Assembly (NCBI RefSeq): GCF_029892095.1
Contig: NZ_JARZAE010000004.1
Coordinates: 6,076,001-6,140,000, forward strand
DNA from: Kitasatospora sp. MAP12-44
Lineage (GTDB): Bacteria > Actinomycetota > Actinomycetes > Streptomycetales > Streptomycetaceae
Reading direction: 5' to 3'
Length of the DNA stretch: 64,000 nt
The translations under genes and the position numbers were made by a program. Of this stretch, positions 19,077 through 26,706 are shown in pieces. The notes beneath the pieces were generated by a model. That model did no database searches and was not told the origin of the DNA. It saw nothing but the letters and a program-made list of their open reading frames with translations. Position 1 is the stretch's first letter. The number at the start of each line of letters is the position of its first letter.

Positions 19077-20285
19077 GTGAAGACCATCGATGAACTCGGC
19101 GACGTGGCCGGCAAGCGGGTTTTCGTCCGCGCCGACCTGAACGTGCCGCTCTCGGGCGCCAGCATCACCGACGACGGCCGGATCCGCGCCGTCGCCCCGA
19201 CGATCGCCAAGCTGCTGGAGCGCGGCGCCAAGGTGATCGTCGCCTCCCACCTCGGCCGTCCCAAGGGTGCGCCGGACCCGCAGTTCTCGCTCGCGCCGGT
19301 GGCCGTCCGCCTCGGTGAGGTGCTCGGCCGGCCGGTCGCCTTCGCGACCGACACCGTGGGCGACAGCGCGAAGGCCACCGTCGCCGCTCTGGCCGACGGC
19401 GAGGTCACGCTGCTGGAGAACCTGCGCTTCAACGCGGGCGAGACGAGCAAGGACGATGCCGAACGCGGCGCGTTCGCCGATGAGTTGGCGGCACTGTCCG
19501 ACCTCTACGTGGGCGACGGCTTCGGCGCGGTGCACCGCAAGCACGCCTCGGTCTTCGACCTGCCGGCCCGCCTGCCGCACGCCGTCGGCGACCTGATCGC
19601 CACCGAGGTGGCCGTGCTCAAGCGGCTCACCGAGGAGGTGGCCCGCCCGTACGTGGTGGTGCTCGGCGGCTCCAAGGTCTCCGACAAGGTCGGCGTGATC
19701 GACAACCTGCTGGGCAAGGCCGACCGCATCCTGATCGGCGGCGGCATGGTGTTCACCTTCCTCGCGGCGCTCGGCCACGAGGTGGGCACCTCGCTGCTGC
19801 AGAAGGACCAGATCCCGGTCGTTCTGGAGTACCTGGAGCGGGCGAAGAAGAACGGCGTGGAGTTCGTCCTGCCGGTGGACATCGCGGTCTCGGCGGGCTT
19901 CCCCGACCTCAAGACCAAGGCACCCGTCGAGGATCTCGAGATCGTCGGCGCGGACGGCATCCCCGCCGGCAAGCTGGGCCTGGACATCGGCCCGAAGTCG
20001 TGCGAGCTGTTCGCCGCGAAGCTGGCCGACGCCGCCACGGTGTTCTGGAACGGCCCGATGGGTGTCTTCGAGCACCCGGCCTTCGCCGCGGGCACCAAGG
20101 CCGTCGCCCAGGGGCTGCTGGAGAGCGACGCGTTCACCGTGGTGGGTGGCGGCGACTCCGCCGCGGCCGTCCGTATCCTGGGCTTCGACGAGACGAAGTT
20201 CGGACACATCTCTACCGGCGGTGGCGCGAGCCTCGAGTACCTGGAGGGCAAGACGCTCCCCGGTCTCGCCGCCCTGGAAGGCTGA
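19077..20285 (+). CDS. pgk: Phosphoglycerate kinase
   Basis: The 402-residue protein is full length for this glycolytic kinase, which transfers phosphate from 1,3-bisphosphoglycerate to ADP. Motifs visible are RVFVRADLNVPLS, ASHLGRPKG, LLENLRF, the nucleotide-binding GGSKVSDKVGV, and the C-terminal GGGDSAAAV. The GTG start has GGAGAA nine bases upstream. tpiA starts three bases after its stop, so the two are translated as a pair. Confidence 0.97.
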   Translation: MKTIDELGDVAGKRVFVRADLNVPLSGASITDDGRIRAVAPTIAKLLERGAKVIVASHLGRPKGAPDPQFSLAPVAVRLGEVLGRPVAFATDTVGDSAKATVAALADGEVTLLENLRFNAGETSKDDAERGAFADELAALSDLYVGDGFGAVHRKHASVFDLPARLPHAVGDLIATEVAVLKRLTEEVARPYVVVLGGSKVSDKVGVIDNLLGKADRILIGGGMVFTFLAALGHEVGTSLLQKDQIPVVLEYLERAKKNGVEFVLPVDIAVSAGFPDLKTKAPVEDLEIVGADGIPAGKLGLDIGPKSCELFAAKLADAATVFWNGPMGVFEHPAFAAGTKAVAQGLLESDAFTVVGGGDSAAAVRILGFDETKFGHISTGGGASLEYLEGKTLPGLAALEG

Positions 20286-20288
20286 GCA

Positions 20289-21074
20289 ATGAGTGACCGT
20301 ACCCCGCTGATGGCGGGCAACTGGAAGATGAACCTCAACCACCTCGAGGCCATCCAGCACACCCAGAAGCTGGCTTTCAGCCTGAACGAGAAGGACTTCG
20401 ACGCGGTCGAGGTCGCCGTCCTGGTCCCGTTCACCGACCTGCGCTCGGTGCAGACCCTGGTCGACGCCGACAAGGTCAAGGTGAAGTACGGCTCGCAGGA
20501 CATCTCGGCCCACGACTCCGGCGCCTACACCGGTGAGGTCTCGGGCCCGATGCTCGCCAAGCTGAAGTGCAGCTACGCGGTGATCGGCCACTCCGAGCGC
20601 CGCCAGTACCACGGCGAGGACGAGCCGCTCGTCAACGCCAAGGTGCAGGCCGCCTACCGCAGCGGCATCGTGCCGATCCTGTGCGTCGGCGAGCCGCTGG
20701 AGGTCCGCAAGGCCGGCACGCACGTCGCGCACACCCTGGCGCAGCTGGACGGCGCGCTGGCCGGTGTCCCGGCCGCGGACGCCGAGCGGATCGTCGTCGC
20801 GTACGAGCCGGTCTGGGCGATCGGCACCGGCGAGGTGGCCACCCCCGAGGACGCGCAGGAGGTCTGCGCGGCGATCCGGGCCCGGTTGGCCGAGCTGTAC
20901 TCCGCCGAGCTGGCCGACAAGGTCCGGGTGCTGTACGGCGGTTCGGTCAAGTCCTCGAGCGCGGCCGGCCTGATGGCCAAGCCCGACGTGGACGGCGCAC
21001 TGATCGGCGGGGCCTCGCTTGACGCCGACGAGTTCGTCAAGATCGTGCGTTACCGCGAGCAGGCAGTAGGCTAA
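20289..21074 (+). CDS. tpiA: Triosephosphate isomerase
   Basis: The 261-residue TIM-barrel enzyme interconverts dihydroxyacetone phosphate and glyceraldehyde-3-phosphate. The catalytic set is visible: lysine in GNWKMN, histidine in VIGHSERR, glutamate in AYEPVWAIGTG, plus the phosphate-binding LYGGSVK. It begins three bases after pgk with GGAAGG upstream. Confidence 0.97.
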   Translation: MSDRTPLMAGNWKMNLNHLEAIQHTQKLAFSLNEKDFDAVEVAVLVPFTDLRSVQTLVDADKVKVKYGSQDISAHDSGAYTGEVSGPMLAKLKCSYAVIGHSERRQYHGEDEPLVNAKVQAAYRSGIVPILCVGEPLEVRKAGTHVAHTLAQLDGALAGVPAADAERIVVAYEPVWAIGTGEVATPEDAQEVCAAIRARLAELYSAELADKVRVLYGGSVKSSSAAGLMAKPDVDGALIGGASLDADEFVKIVRYREQAVG

Positions 21075-21100
21075 CGCCCCCGCAGCAACGTAGTCTTTGG

Positions 21101-21128
21101 GGCCGGACCGCCTTTCGGCGGTCCGGCC
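21101..21128 (+). terminator. Hairpin between tpiA and secG
   Basis: GGCCGGACCGCC (21101-21112) and GGCGGTCCGGCC (21117-21128) form a 12-bp stem with a four-base loop. No uridine run follows. Confidence 0.7.
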
Positions 21129-21167
21129 CTCGCCAATGAGCCAATGTACGAGAGAGTTGGTCCCGTC

Positions 21168-21404
21168 GTGATCCTCGGGTTCTCGATTGCCCTGATCATC
21201 TTCAGCCTGCTGATGATCCTCTTGGTGCTGCTGCACAAGGGGAAGGGCGGCGGCCTGTCCGACATGTTCGGTGGCGGCTCGATGTCTGCCGGTGGCGGTT
21301 CGGCCGTGGCGGAGCGCAACCTCGACCGCATCACCATCCTGGTGGGCCTGTGCTGGTTCGCCTGCATCGTGGTGCTCGGCCTGCTGATCAAGGTCAAGAG
21401 CTGA
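21168..21404 (+). CDS. secG: Preprotein translocase subunit SecG
   Basis: The 78-residue protein has the SecG plan: an N-terminal membrane helix (ILGFSIALIIFSLLMILLVLL), a short positively charged and glycine-rich loop with GLSDMFGGG, and a second helix (ITILVGLCWFACIVVLGLLI). SecG assists SecYE in protein export. I took the GTG at 21168 because relatives start at this point; an ATG at 21144 in frame is possible. No strong ribosome-binding site is visible for either. Its place beside tpiA is conserved in streptomycetes. Confidence 0.9.
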   Translation: MILGFSIALIIFSLLMILLVLLHKGKGGGLSDMFGGGSMSAGGGSAVAERNLDRITILVGLCWFACIVVLGLLIKVKS

Positions 21405-21429
21405 GCCTTCCGCAGGGCCGGAGGGGGTG

Positions 21430-21458
21430 CGGACAGATCCTTATCTGCTCCGTACACT
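21430..21458 (+). promoter_or_regulatory. Candidate sigma-70-type promoter of the rbpA-family gene
   Basis: CGGACA (21430-21435) and TACACT (21453-21458) are separated by 17 bases and resemble housekeeping -35 and -10 elements. They lie 129 bp upstream of the rbpA-family start. No SigR-type GGAAT-N18-GTT was found here. Confidence 0.4.
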
Positions 21459-21586
21459 AGGACAACTTGCCAACACGGTCCGCAGCGGGCGGCCGGTCGG
21501 TGGGCGGATGTGGGGCCGGCCCTCGGGGCACGGCCGACAACACCTGGGCAGTCCCAGGCGGATAGCGGCACGCAGGGAGTCAGACC

Positions 21587-21922
21587 GTGGCAAGTGGCAA
21601 CGCCATCCGTGGCAGCAGGGTCGGGGCAGGCCCGATGGGTGAGGCGGAGCGCGGCGAGTCCGCTCCCCGCAACCGGATCTCCTTCTGGTGCGCCAACAAG
21701 CACGAGACGCGCCCCAGCTTCGCCGCCGAGGCCGTCATCCCGGACACCTGGGACTGCCCGCGCTGTGGCTTCCCGGCCGGGCAGGACGAGGAGAACCCGC
21801 CGGCTCCCTCGCGCAACGAGCCCTACAAGACGCACCTCGCGTACGTCCGTGAGCGCCGCACCGACGCCGATGGCGAGGCGATCCTGGCCGAGGCGCTGGC
21901 CAAGCTGCGCGGCGAGATCTAA
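21587..21922 (+). CDS. rbpA: RNA polymerase-binding protein, RbpA family
   Basis: The 111-residue protein begins MASGNAIRGSRVGAGPMGE, in which IRGSRVGA resembles the RbpA N-terminal tail. A zinc-ribbon-like core follows (WCANKH and CPRCGF), then a C-terminal helix region THLAYVRERRTDADGEAILAEALAKLR equivalent to the sigma-interacting part. RbpA stabilises housekeeping sigma on actinobacterial RNA polymerase. The core differs from the canonical SCO1421-type sequence (THWDML in place of THLAYV), so this may be a second, paralogous copy. GTG start with CAGGGAG seven bases upstream. Confidence 0.85.
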   Translation: MASGNAIRGSRVGAGPMGEAERGESAPRNRISFWCANKHETRPSFAAEAVIPDTWDCPRCGFPAGQDEENPPAPSRNEPYKTHLAYVRERRTDADGEAILAEALAKLRGEI

Positions 21923-21942
21923 GCAGTACCAGCCCGAACAGG

Positions 21943-21980
21943 TCCTGCCGTCGACGGAGTTTGACGGCGGGACTTTTTTG
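21943..21980 (+). terminator. Rho-independent terminator of the rbpA-family gene
   Basis: GTCCTGCCGTC (21943-21953) pairs with GACGGCGGGAC (21964-21974) with one G-U pair and is followed directly by six T residues, a textbook terminator. Confidence 0.9.
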
Positions 21981-21982
21981 GA

Positions 21983-22016
21983 TCACCATTCCACTAACTG
22001 CTTAGTGAAATGGTGA
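21983..22016. promoter_or_regulatory. Operator-like 34-bp palindrome upstream of an ABC permease gene
   Basis: TCACCATTCCACTAA (21983-21997) and TTAGTGAAATGGTGA (22002-22016) are inverted repeats with one mismatch in 15, around the loop CTGC. The site lies 20 bp before the permease start and 2 bp after the upstream terminator. Such sites are typical for GntR/YtrA-type repressors of ABC transporters, but no regulator gene is nearby. Confidence 0.65.
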
Positions 22017-22036
22017 TGCTGATGGGTGGGGATCTC

Positions 22037-23056
22037 ATGACCGGGCCTCAAACCGCTGGGGAGGCCCTGGGTTCGGGTGAGCGCTCCGGGCTGCGGCCGC
22101 GTGGGCTGGGCTGGTTGATGTGGCGTCAGCACCGCTTGGCGGCCTGGCTCTGGCTGGCCGCGGTGCTCGCTGCACTGGTCGGCTTCCTGCTCCTGCGCAG
22201 CGCGATGGTCGACTTCATCGACGGCCACCACATCGCGGGCTGCGCCGAGATCAGCGACGTCGCGAGCTGCCAGCAGCCCTCGACGCAGCAGGCCGTCGAG
22301 TACTTCCGGGCGCAGTACGGCGAGTTGCTCAAGGGCATCGGCGCGCTGCTGCTGCTCCTGCCGGCGCTGCTCGGCGTGCTGGTGGGGGCTCCACTGCTGT
22401 CCCGCGAGTGGGAGAGCGGGACGTGGAAGCTGGTGCTGGCGCAGCAGGTCACGGTGCGGCGCTGGCTGGTGGCGAAGATGCTGACCATCGCGCTGCTCTG
22501 CGGTCTTGGCTCGGCCGTGCTGATGGGGCTCTTCCACTGGCTCTGGCTGCCCTCGGCCAACGAGGTCTCCGGCATCTCCTGGTTCAGCATGACCTTCGTG
22601 GTCTCCGGCGGCCCGGTGCTGGTCGCCACCGTGCTGCTGGCGCTGGCGGTCGGGATGACCGTGGGCGCGCTGCTGCGCCAGGTGGTGCCGGCGATGGGCA
22701 CCACGCTGGTGCTGGTGGTGGCGCTGCAGTACGGGCTGTCGGTGCTGCGGCCCTATCTGTGGGGGTGGCACACCGAGCTGGTCTCGATGTCGGAGCTGCC
22801 CAACAGCACCTGGGGGATCGCCCAGGGCTTCCTGCGGGCGGACGGCACCCGGTTGCCCTACGACATGTGCTCGCCGGGCAACACCGGCTTCCCGGAGTGC
22901 GCCTCGGGCGGCAGCGCCGGCCTGCGCGAGTTCACCGACGTGCACCACGCGGCTGACTACTGGCCGCTGCAGCTGGTCGAGTCGGGGATCTGCCTGGTGC
23001 TGGTGGCGGCCCTGGTCGTCTTCACCCTGCGCTGGACCGACCGCCGGTCGGGCTGA
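22037..23056 (+). CDS. ABC-2 type transporter permease, without adjacent ATPase
   Basis: The 339-residue protein has about six hydrophobic segments, for example LAAWLWLAAVLAALVGFLLLR and GIGALLLLLPALLGVLVGAP, and the ABC-2 feature PLLSREWESGTWKLVLAQ, a cytoplasmic element after the second helix. Its extracytoplasmic loop between the first two helices contains two cysteines (GCAEISDVASC), a possible disulfide. No ATPase or regulator gene adjoins; a partner must be encoded elsewhere. I chose the ATG with GGTGGGGA upstream over two earlier ATG codons that fall at or inside the palindrome. Confidence 0.82.
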   Translation: MTGPQTAGEALGSGERSGLRPRGLGWLMWRQHRLAAWLWLAAVLAALVGFLLLRSAMVDFIDGHHIAGCAEISDVASCQQPSTQQAVEYFRAQYGELLKGIGALLLLLPALLGVLVGAPLLSREWESGTWKLVLAQQVTVRRWLVAKMLTIALLCGLGSAVLMGLFHWLWLPSANEVSGISWFSMTFVVSGGPVLVATVLLALAVGMTVGALLRQVVPAMGTTLVLVVALQYGLSVLRPYLWGWHTELVSMSELPNSTWGIAQGFLRADGTRLPYDMCSPGNTGFPECASGGSAGLREFTDVHHAADYWPLQLVESGICLVLVAALVVFTLRWTDRRSG

Positions 23057-23094
23057 GACCCGGGTGCTGAGACACGGGTGTTGAGACACGGGTG
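23053..23094 (+). repeat. Three tandem 14-bp repeats at the end of the permease gene
   Basis: CTGAGACCCGGGTG, CTGAGACACGGGTG and TTGAGACACGGGTG follow each other without gaps. The first contains the permease stop codon and each unit repeats a TGA in the same relative position. The last unit runs into the terminator stem. Confidence 0.85.
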
Positions 23095-23128
23095 GGGGCG
23101 GCGAGCCAGGCTCGCCGCCCCCACCCGT
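23088..23128. terminator. Bidirectional terminator between the permease gene and pgl
   Basis: Twenty bases at 23088-23107 (beginning ACGGGTGGGGGCGG) are the exact reverse complement of 23109-23128, with a single central base. It separates two convergent genes. Confidence 0.8.
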
Positions 23129-23145
23129 CCGTGCGCGGGACTCCG

Positions 23146-23931
23146 TCAGGCCGAGGCCGGCGGATAGAGCTGCGGCGGGATCTTCGACGCCGCGGCCCGG
23201 TCGAGCAGCCAGAGCGTCCGGCCGGTCCCGTACGCGCCGGAGGCCGGCGCCAGCAGCTCGCCCGGTCCGGACAGCGCCAGCGCGACCGCGTCGGCCTTGT
23301 CCTCGCCCGCGGCCAGCAGCCAGACCTCGCGGGCCGTCCGGATGGCCGGCAGGGTCAGCGAGATCCGGGTCGGCGGGGGCTTGGGCGCGCCGCGCACCCC
23401 GACCACCGTGCGCGCGGTCTCCCGCACGCCCGGGTGCTCGGGGAAGAGCGAGGCCACGTGGGTGTCCGGGCCGACGCCGAGCAGCAGCACGTCGAAGGCC
23501 GGCACCCGGCCGCGGTCGTTGGGACCGGCGGCCTTGGCCAGCTCCTCGGCATACCGTGCGGCGGCGGCCTCCACGTCGGTGCCGTCCGCGCCGTCCGAGG
23601 CGGGCATCCAGTGCACCCGGGCCGGGTCCAGCGGGACCCGGGAGAGCAGCTCGTCGGCGGCCTGCACGGCATTGCGCTCCGGGTCCGCGGAGGGCACGAA
23701 GCGCTCGTCGCCCCACCACAGGTCCAGCCGCGACCAGTCGACCGCGTCCCGGGCCGGGGAGGCGGCGATGGCGGCGAGCAGCGCGTTGCCGTTGCGGCCG
23801 CCGGTGAGCACTACGGAGGCGGCGCCCCGGGCGGCCTGCGCGTCGACGATCTTGGTGATCAGTCGGGCGGCGGCCGCCTGGGCCATCAGCTCCTTGTCGC
23901 GGTGCACGACCAGCTGGGGGATGTTGGTCAT
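23146..23931 (-). CDS. pgl: 6-phosphogluconolactonase
   Basis: The 261-residue enzyme hydrolyses 6-phosphogluconolactone in the oxidative pentose-phosphate pathway. It shows the SugarP_isomerase-fold features SVVLTGGRNGNALLAAI, WSRLDLWWGDERFV and LLLGVGPDTHVASLFPEHP. The start codon overlaps the opcA stop as ATGA, so translation is coupled. It is the last gene of tkt-tal-zwf-opcA-pgl. Confidence 0.95.
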   Translation of the reverse strand: MTNIPQLVVHRDKELMAQAAAARLITKIVDAQAARGAASVVLTGGRNGNALLAAIAASPARDAVDWSRLDLWWGDERFVPSADPERNAVQAADELLSRVPLDPARVHWMPASDGADGTDVEAAAARYAEELAKAAGPNDRGRVPAFDVLLLGVGPDTHVASLFPEHPGVRETARTVVGVRGAPKPPPTRISLTLPAIRTAREVWLLAAGEDKADAVALALSGPGELLAPASGAYGTGRTLWLLDRAAASKIPPQLYPPASA

Positions 23932-25082
23932 CCGGCGCTCCGCTTGCGAGGGGCCGCCTTCTTGGCGTCCTTCTTCGCCGCGGCGGGCGCCTTCTCGGCG
24001 GTCGGCAGCTGGGCGGTGGCGGTCACCCCGGGGTGGGCCGCCGAGGCCTCGACGGCGGCCTCCACGGCGGCCTCGACGGCCTCCGCGGTGCTCGCCTCGG
24101 ACTCGGCCTCGGCCGCCTCGACGGCCGCCTCGGCCGCCCGCCGCTCGACGCCGGTCGGCTCGTTGAGCCGGTCGACGCCGGTGCGCACGGCCGCCGCGTA
24201 GATGTCGTCCGGGTCGAGCCGGCGCAGCTCCTCGGCGATCAGCTCGGCGGTGTCCCGCCGCTTGAGCGCCACCATCCGGTCCGGCGCACCGGGGATGGAG
24301 AGCTTGCCCATCAGGCCGTCCGGGCGGTCGAGGACGATCTCGCCGGCCGTGCTGCGCAGCCGGACCGCGGTGATGCCCGGCCCGTCGGTGACCACCCGCT
24401 CGACCGGCACCCGAAGCCGGTCGGTGAGCCAGAGGCCGAGCAGCTCGACGCTCGGGTTGTAGGACTCGCCCTCCACCACGGCCGAGGTGACCGTGGTGGG
24501 CCGCTGGTCCAGGGCGGCGGCCAGCATGGAGCGCCAGCCGGTGATCCTGGTCCAGGCGAGGTCGGTGTCGCCCGGGGTGTAGCTGGCGGCCCGCAGGGCC
24601 AGCTGGTCGACCGGGGACTCCGCCGTGACCGCGTCGGTGATCCGGCGCTGGGCGATGGCGCCGAGCGGGTCCTGCCCGGGGTGCGCGGGCGCGTTCTCGG
24701 GCCACCAGACGACCACCGGAGCGTCGGGGAGCAGCAGCGGCAGCACGACGGACTGCGCGTGCGAGACCAGCTCGCCGTGCATCCGCAGAATCGCCGTCTC
24801 GCCCGAGCCGGTGTCGGCGCCGACCAGGATCTCGGCGTCCAGTCGGGCGCCGGCCCGGGCCCGCGGGGAGCGGCCGGCCCGCTTGATGACCGCCAGTATC
24901 CGCGAGGGGTGCTCGCGGGAGGCGTCGTTGGCGGCCTTGAGGGCGTCGTAGGCGCTGCCCTCGTCGACCACGATGACCAGGGTGAGCACCATGCCGGCCG
25001 CGGTGGAACCGCTGACCCGCCGGGCGTCCATCAGGGCGTTGTTGATCTTGCTGGACGTGGTGTCCGTCAGGTCGATCTTCAT
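23928..25082 (-). CDS. opcA: Glucose-6-phosphate dehydrogenase assembly protein OpcA
   Basis: The 384-residue OpcA homologue starts MKIDLTDTTSSKINNALMD and contains VVVWWPENAP near residue 127, typical of the family. OpcA activates or assembles glucose-6-phosphate dehydrogenase in actinobacteria and cyanobacteria. The last 70 residues are an alanine- and glutamate-rich, then lysine-rich extension (AEAAVEAAEAESEAST, AAAKKDAKKAA), probably disordered. Both ends overlap their neighbours by four bases (ATGA), tying it tightly to zwf and pgl. Confidence 0.94.
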   Translation of the reverse strand: MKIDLTDTTSSKINNALMDARRVSGSTAAGMVLTLVIVVDEGSAYDALKAANDASREHPSRILAVIKRAGRSPRARAGARLDAEILVGADTGSGETAILRMHGELVSHAQSVVLPLLLPDAPVVVWWPENAPAHPGQDPLGAIAQRRITDAVTAESPVDQLALRAASYTPGDTDLAWTRITGWRSMLAAALDQRPTTVTSAVVEGESYNPSVELLGLWLTDRLRVPVERVVTDGPGITAVRLRSTAGEIVLDRPDGLMGKLSIPGAPDRMVALKRRDTAELIAEELRRLDPDDIYAAAVRTGVDRLNEPTGVERRAAEAAVEAAEAESEASTAEAVEAAVEAAVEASAAHPGVTATAQLPTAEKAPAAAKKDAKKAAPRKRSAG

Positions 25083-26668
25083 GGCCGGCGCCAGCTCCTG
25101 CCGTCTCGTGCGAGCATCTCGTCGGCCTCCGCGGGCCCCCAGGTCCCGGCGGGGTACTGCGCGGGCTTGCCGTGGGCGTCCCAGTACTTCTCGATCGGGT
25201 CGAGGATCTCCCAGGAGAGCTCGACCTCCTGGTGGCGCGGGAAGAGGTTGGCGTCACCCAGCAGCACGTCCAGGATGAGCCGCTCGTACGCCTCCGGGCT
25301 GGACTCGGTGAAGGACTCGCCATAGGCGAAGTCCATCGTGACGTCCCGGACCTCGAACGAGGTGCCCGGCACCTTGGAGCCGAACCGCACGGTCACGCCC
25401 TCGTCCGGCTGCACCCGGATCACCAGGGCGTTCTGCCCCAGCTCCTCGGTCGCGTAGGAGTCGAACGGCAGGTACGGCGCGCGCTGGAAGACCACCGCGA
25501 TCTCGGTCACCCGGCGGCCCAGGCGCTTGCCCGTGCGCAGGTAGAACGGGACGCCCGCCCAGCGGCGGTTGTTGATCTCCAGCTTGATGGCCGCATAGGT
25601 GTCGGTCTTGGAGTTGGGGTCGATGCCGTCCTCGTCCAGGTACCCGACCACCTCCTCGCCGCCCTGCCAGCCGGTCGCGTACTGGGCGCGCACGGTGTGC
25701 AGGCCGAGGTCCTTGGGCAGCTGCACGGCGCTGAGCACCTTGAGCTTCTCGGCGACCAGGGCCTTGGGGTGGAACGAGGCCGGCTCCTCGATGGCGGTCA
25801 GCGCCATCAGCTGGAGCAGGTGGTTCTGGATCACGTCACGGGCCGAGCCGATGCCGTCGTAGTACCCGGCCCGGCCGCCGATGCCGATGTCCTCGGCCAT
25901 GGTGATCTGCACGTGGTCCACGTAGGACCGGTTCCAGATCGGCTCGAACATCGAGTTGGCGAAGCGCAGCGCCAGGATGTTCTGGACCGTCTCCTTGCCG
26001 AGGTAGTGGTCGATCCGGAAGACCTCGTCACGCGGGAAGACCTCGTGGACGACCTTGTTCAGCTCCTGGGCGCTCTCCAGGTTGTGGCCGAACGGCTTCT
26101 CGATCACCGCGCGGCGCCAGGAGCCGGGCGGCGGGTCGGCCAGCCCGTGCTTCTTCAGCTGCTGGACCACGTTGGGGAAGAACTTCGGCGGCACCGACAG
26201 GTAGAACGCGAAGTTGCCGCTCGTCCCCTGGGCCTTGTCGAGGTCCTCGATGGTCTCGCGCAGCGTCTCGAAGGCGGTGTCGTCGTCGAAGGTGCCCTGG
26301 ACGAAGCGCATGCCCTTGGCGAGCTGCTGCCAGACCTCCTCGCGGAAGGGCGTGCGCGCGTGCTCCTTGACGGCGTCGTGCACCTCCTGCGCGAAGTCCT
26401 CGTCCTCCCACTCGCGGCGGGCGAAGCCCACCAGTGAGAAGCCCGGCGGCAGCAGACCGCGGTTGGCCAGGTCGTAGATGGCCGGCATCAGCTTCTTGCG
26501 GGACAGGTCGCCGGTGACCCCGAAGATCACCAGACCGGACGGGCCCGCGATGCGGGGCAGCCGGCGGTCGGCGGGGTCGCGCAGCGGGTTCGAGGGCGGC
26601 AGCGGGCTGGTGCCGCCCTGCTGCCCGTCCGTCCCTTCCAGATCAGGAAAGGCCTGTGCATTGCTCAC
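25079..26668 (-). CDS. zwf: Glucose-6-phosphate 1-dehydrogenase
   Basis: The 529-residue enzyme makes NADPH and 6-phosphogluconolactone. The coenzyme site is FGVTGDLSRKKLMPAIYDL near residue 50, the substrate motif RIDHYLGKETVQN is near residue 217, and EKPFG is also present. The first 40 residues are a polar extension before the Rossmann domain. The GTG start has GCGGAG eight bases upstream. It lies 38 bp downstream of tal and overlaps opcA by four bases. Confidence 0.96.
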   Translation of the reverse strand: MSNAQAFPDLEGTDGQQGGTSPLPPSNPLRDPADRRLPRIAGPSGLVIFGVTGDLSRKKLMPAIYDLANRGLLPPGFSLVGFARREWEDEDFAQEVHDAVKEHARTPFREEVWQQLAKGMRFVQGTFDDDTAFETLRETIEDLDKAQGTSGNFAFYLSVPPKFFPNVVQQLKKHGLADPPPGSWRRAVIEKPFGHNLESAQELNKVVHEVFPRDEVFRIDHYLGKETVQNILALRFANSMFEPIWNRSYVDHVQITMAEDIGIGGRAGYYDGIGSARDVIQNHLLQLMALTAIEEPASFHPKALVAEKLKVLSAVQLPKDLGLHTVRAQYATGWQGGEEVVGYLDEDGIDPNSKTDTYAAIKLEINNRRWAGVPFYLRTGKRLGRRVTEIAVVFQRAPYLPFDSYATEELGQNALVIRVQPDEGVTVRFGSKVPGTSFEVRDVTMDFAYGESFTESSPEAYERLILDVLLGDANLFPRHQEVELSWEILDPIEKYWDAHGKPAQYPAGTWGPAEADEMLARDGRSWRRP

Positions 26669-26706
26669 TGGTGGGCTCCGCTCTCAGTGCGTCGTGTGAG
26701 CAGGGG

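Noticed and set aside
17769..21236. Very long minus-strand open frame opposite gap, pgk and tpiA
   Set aside because: It is an antisense shadow of three conserved glycolytic genes; it lacks any recognisable domain.
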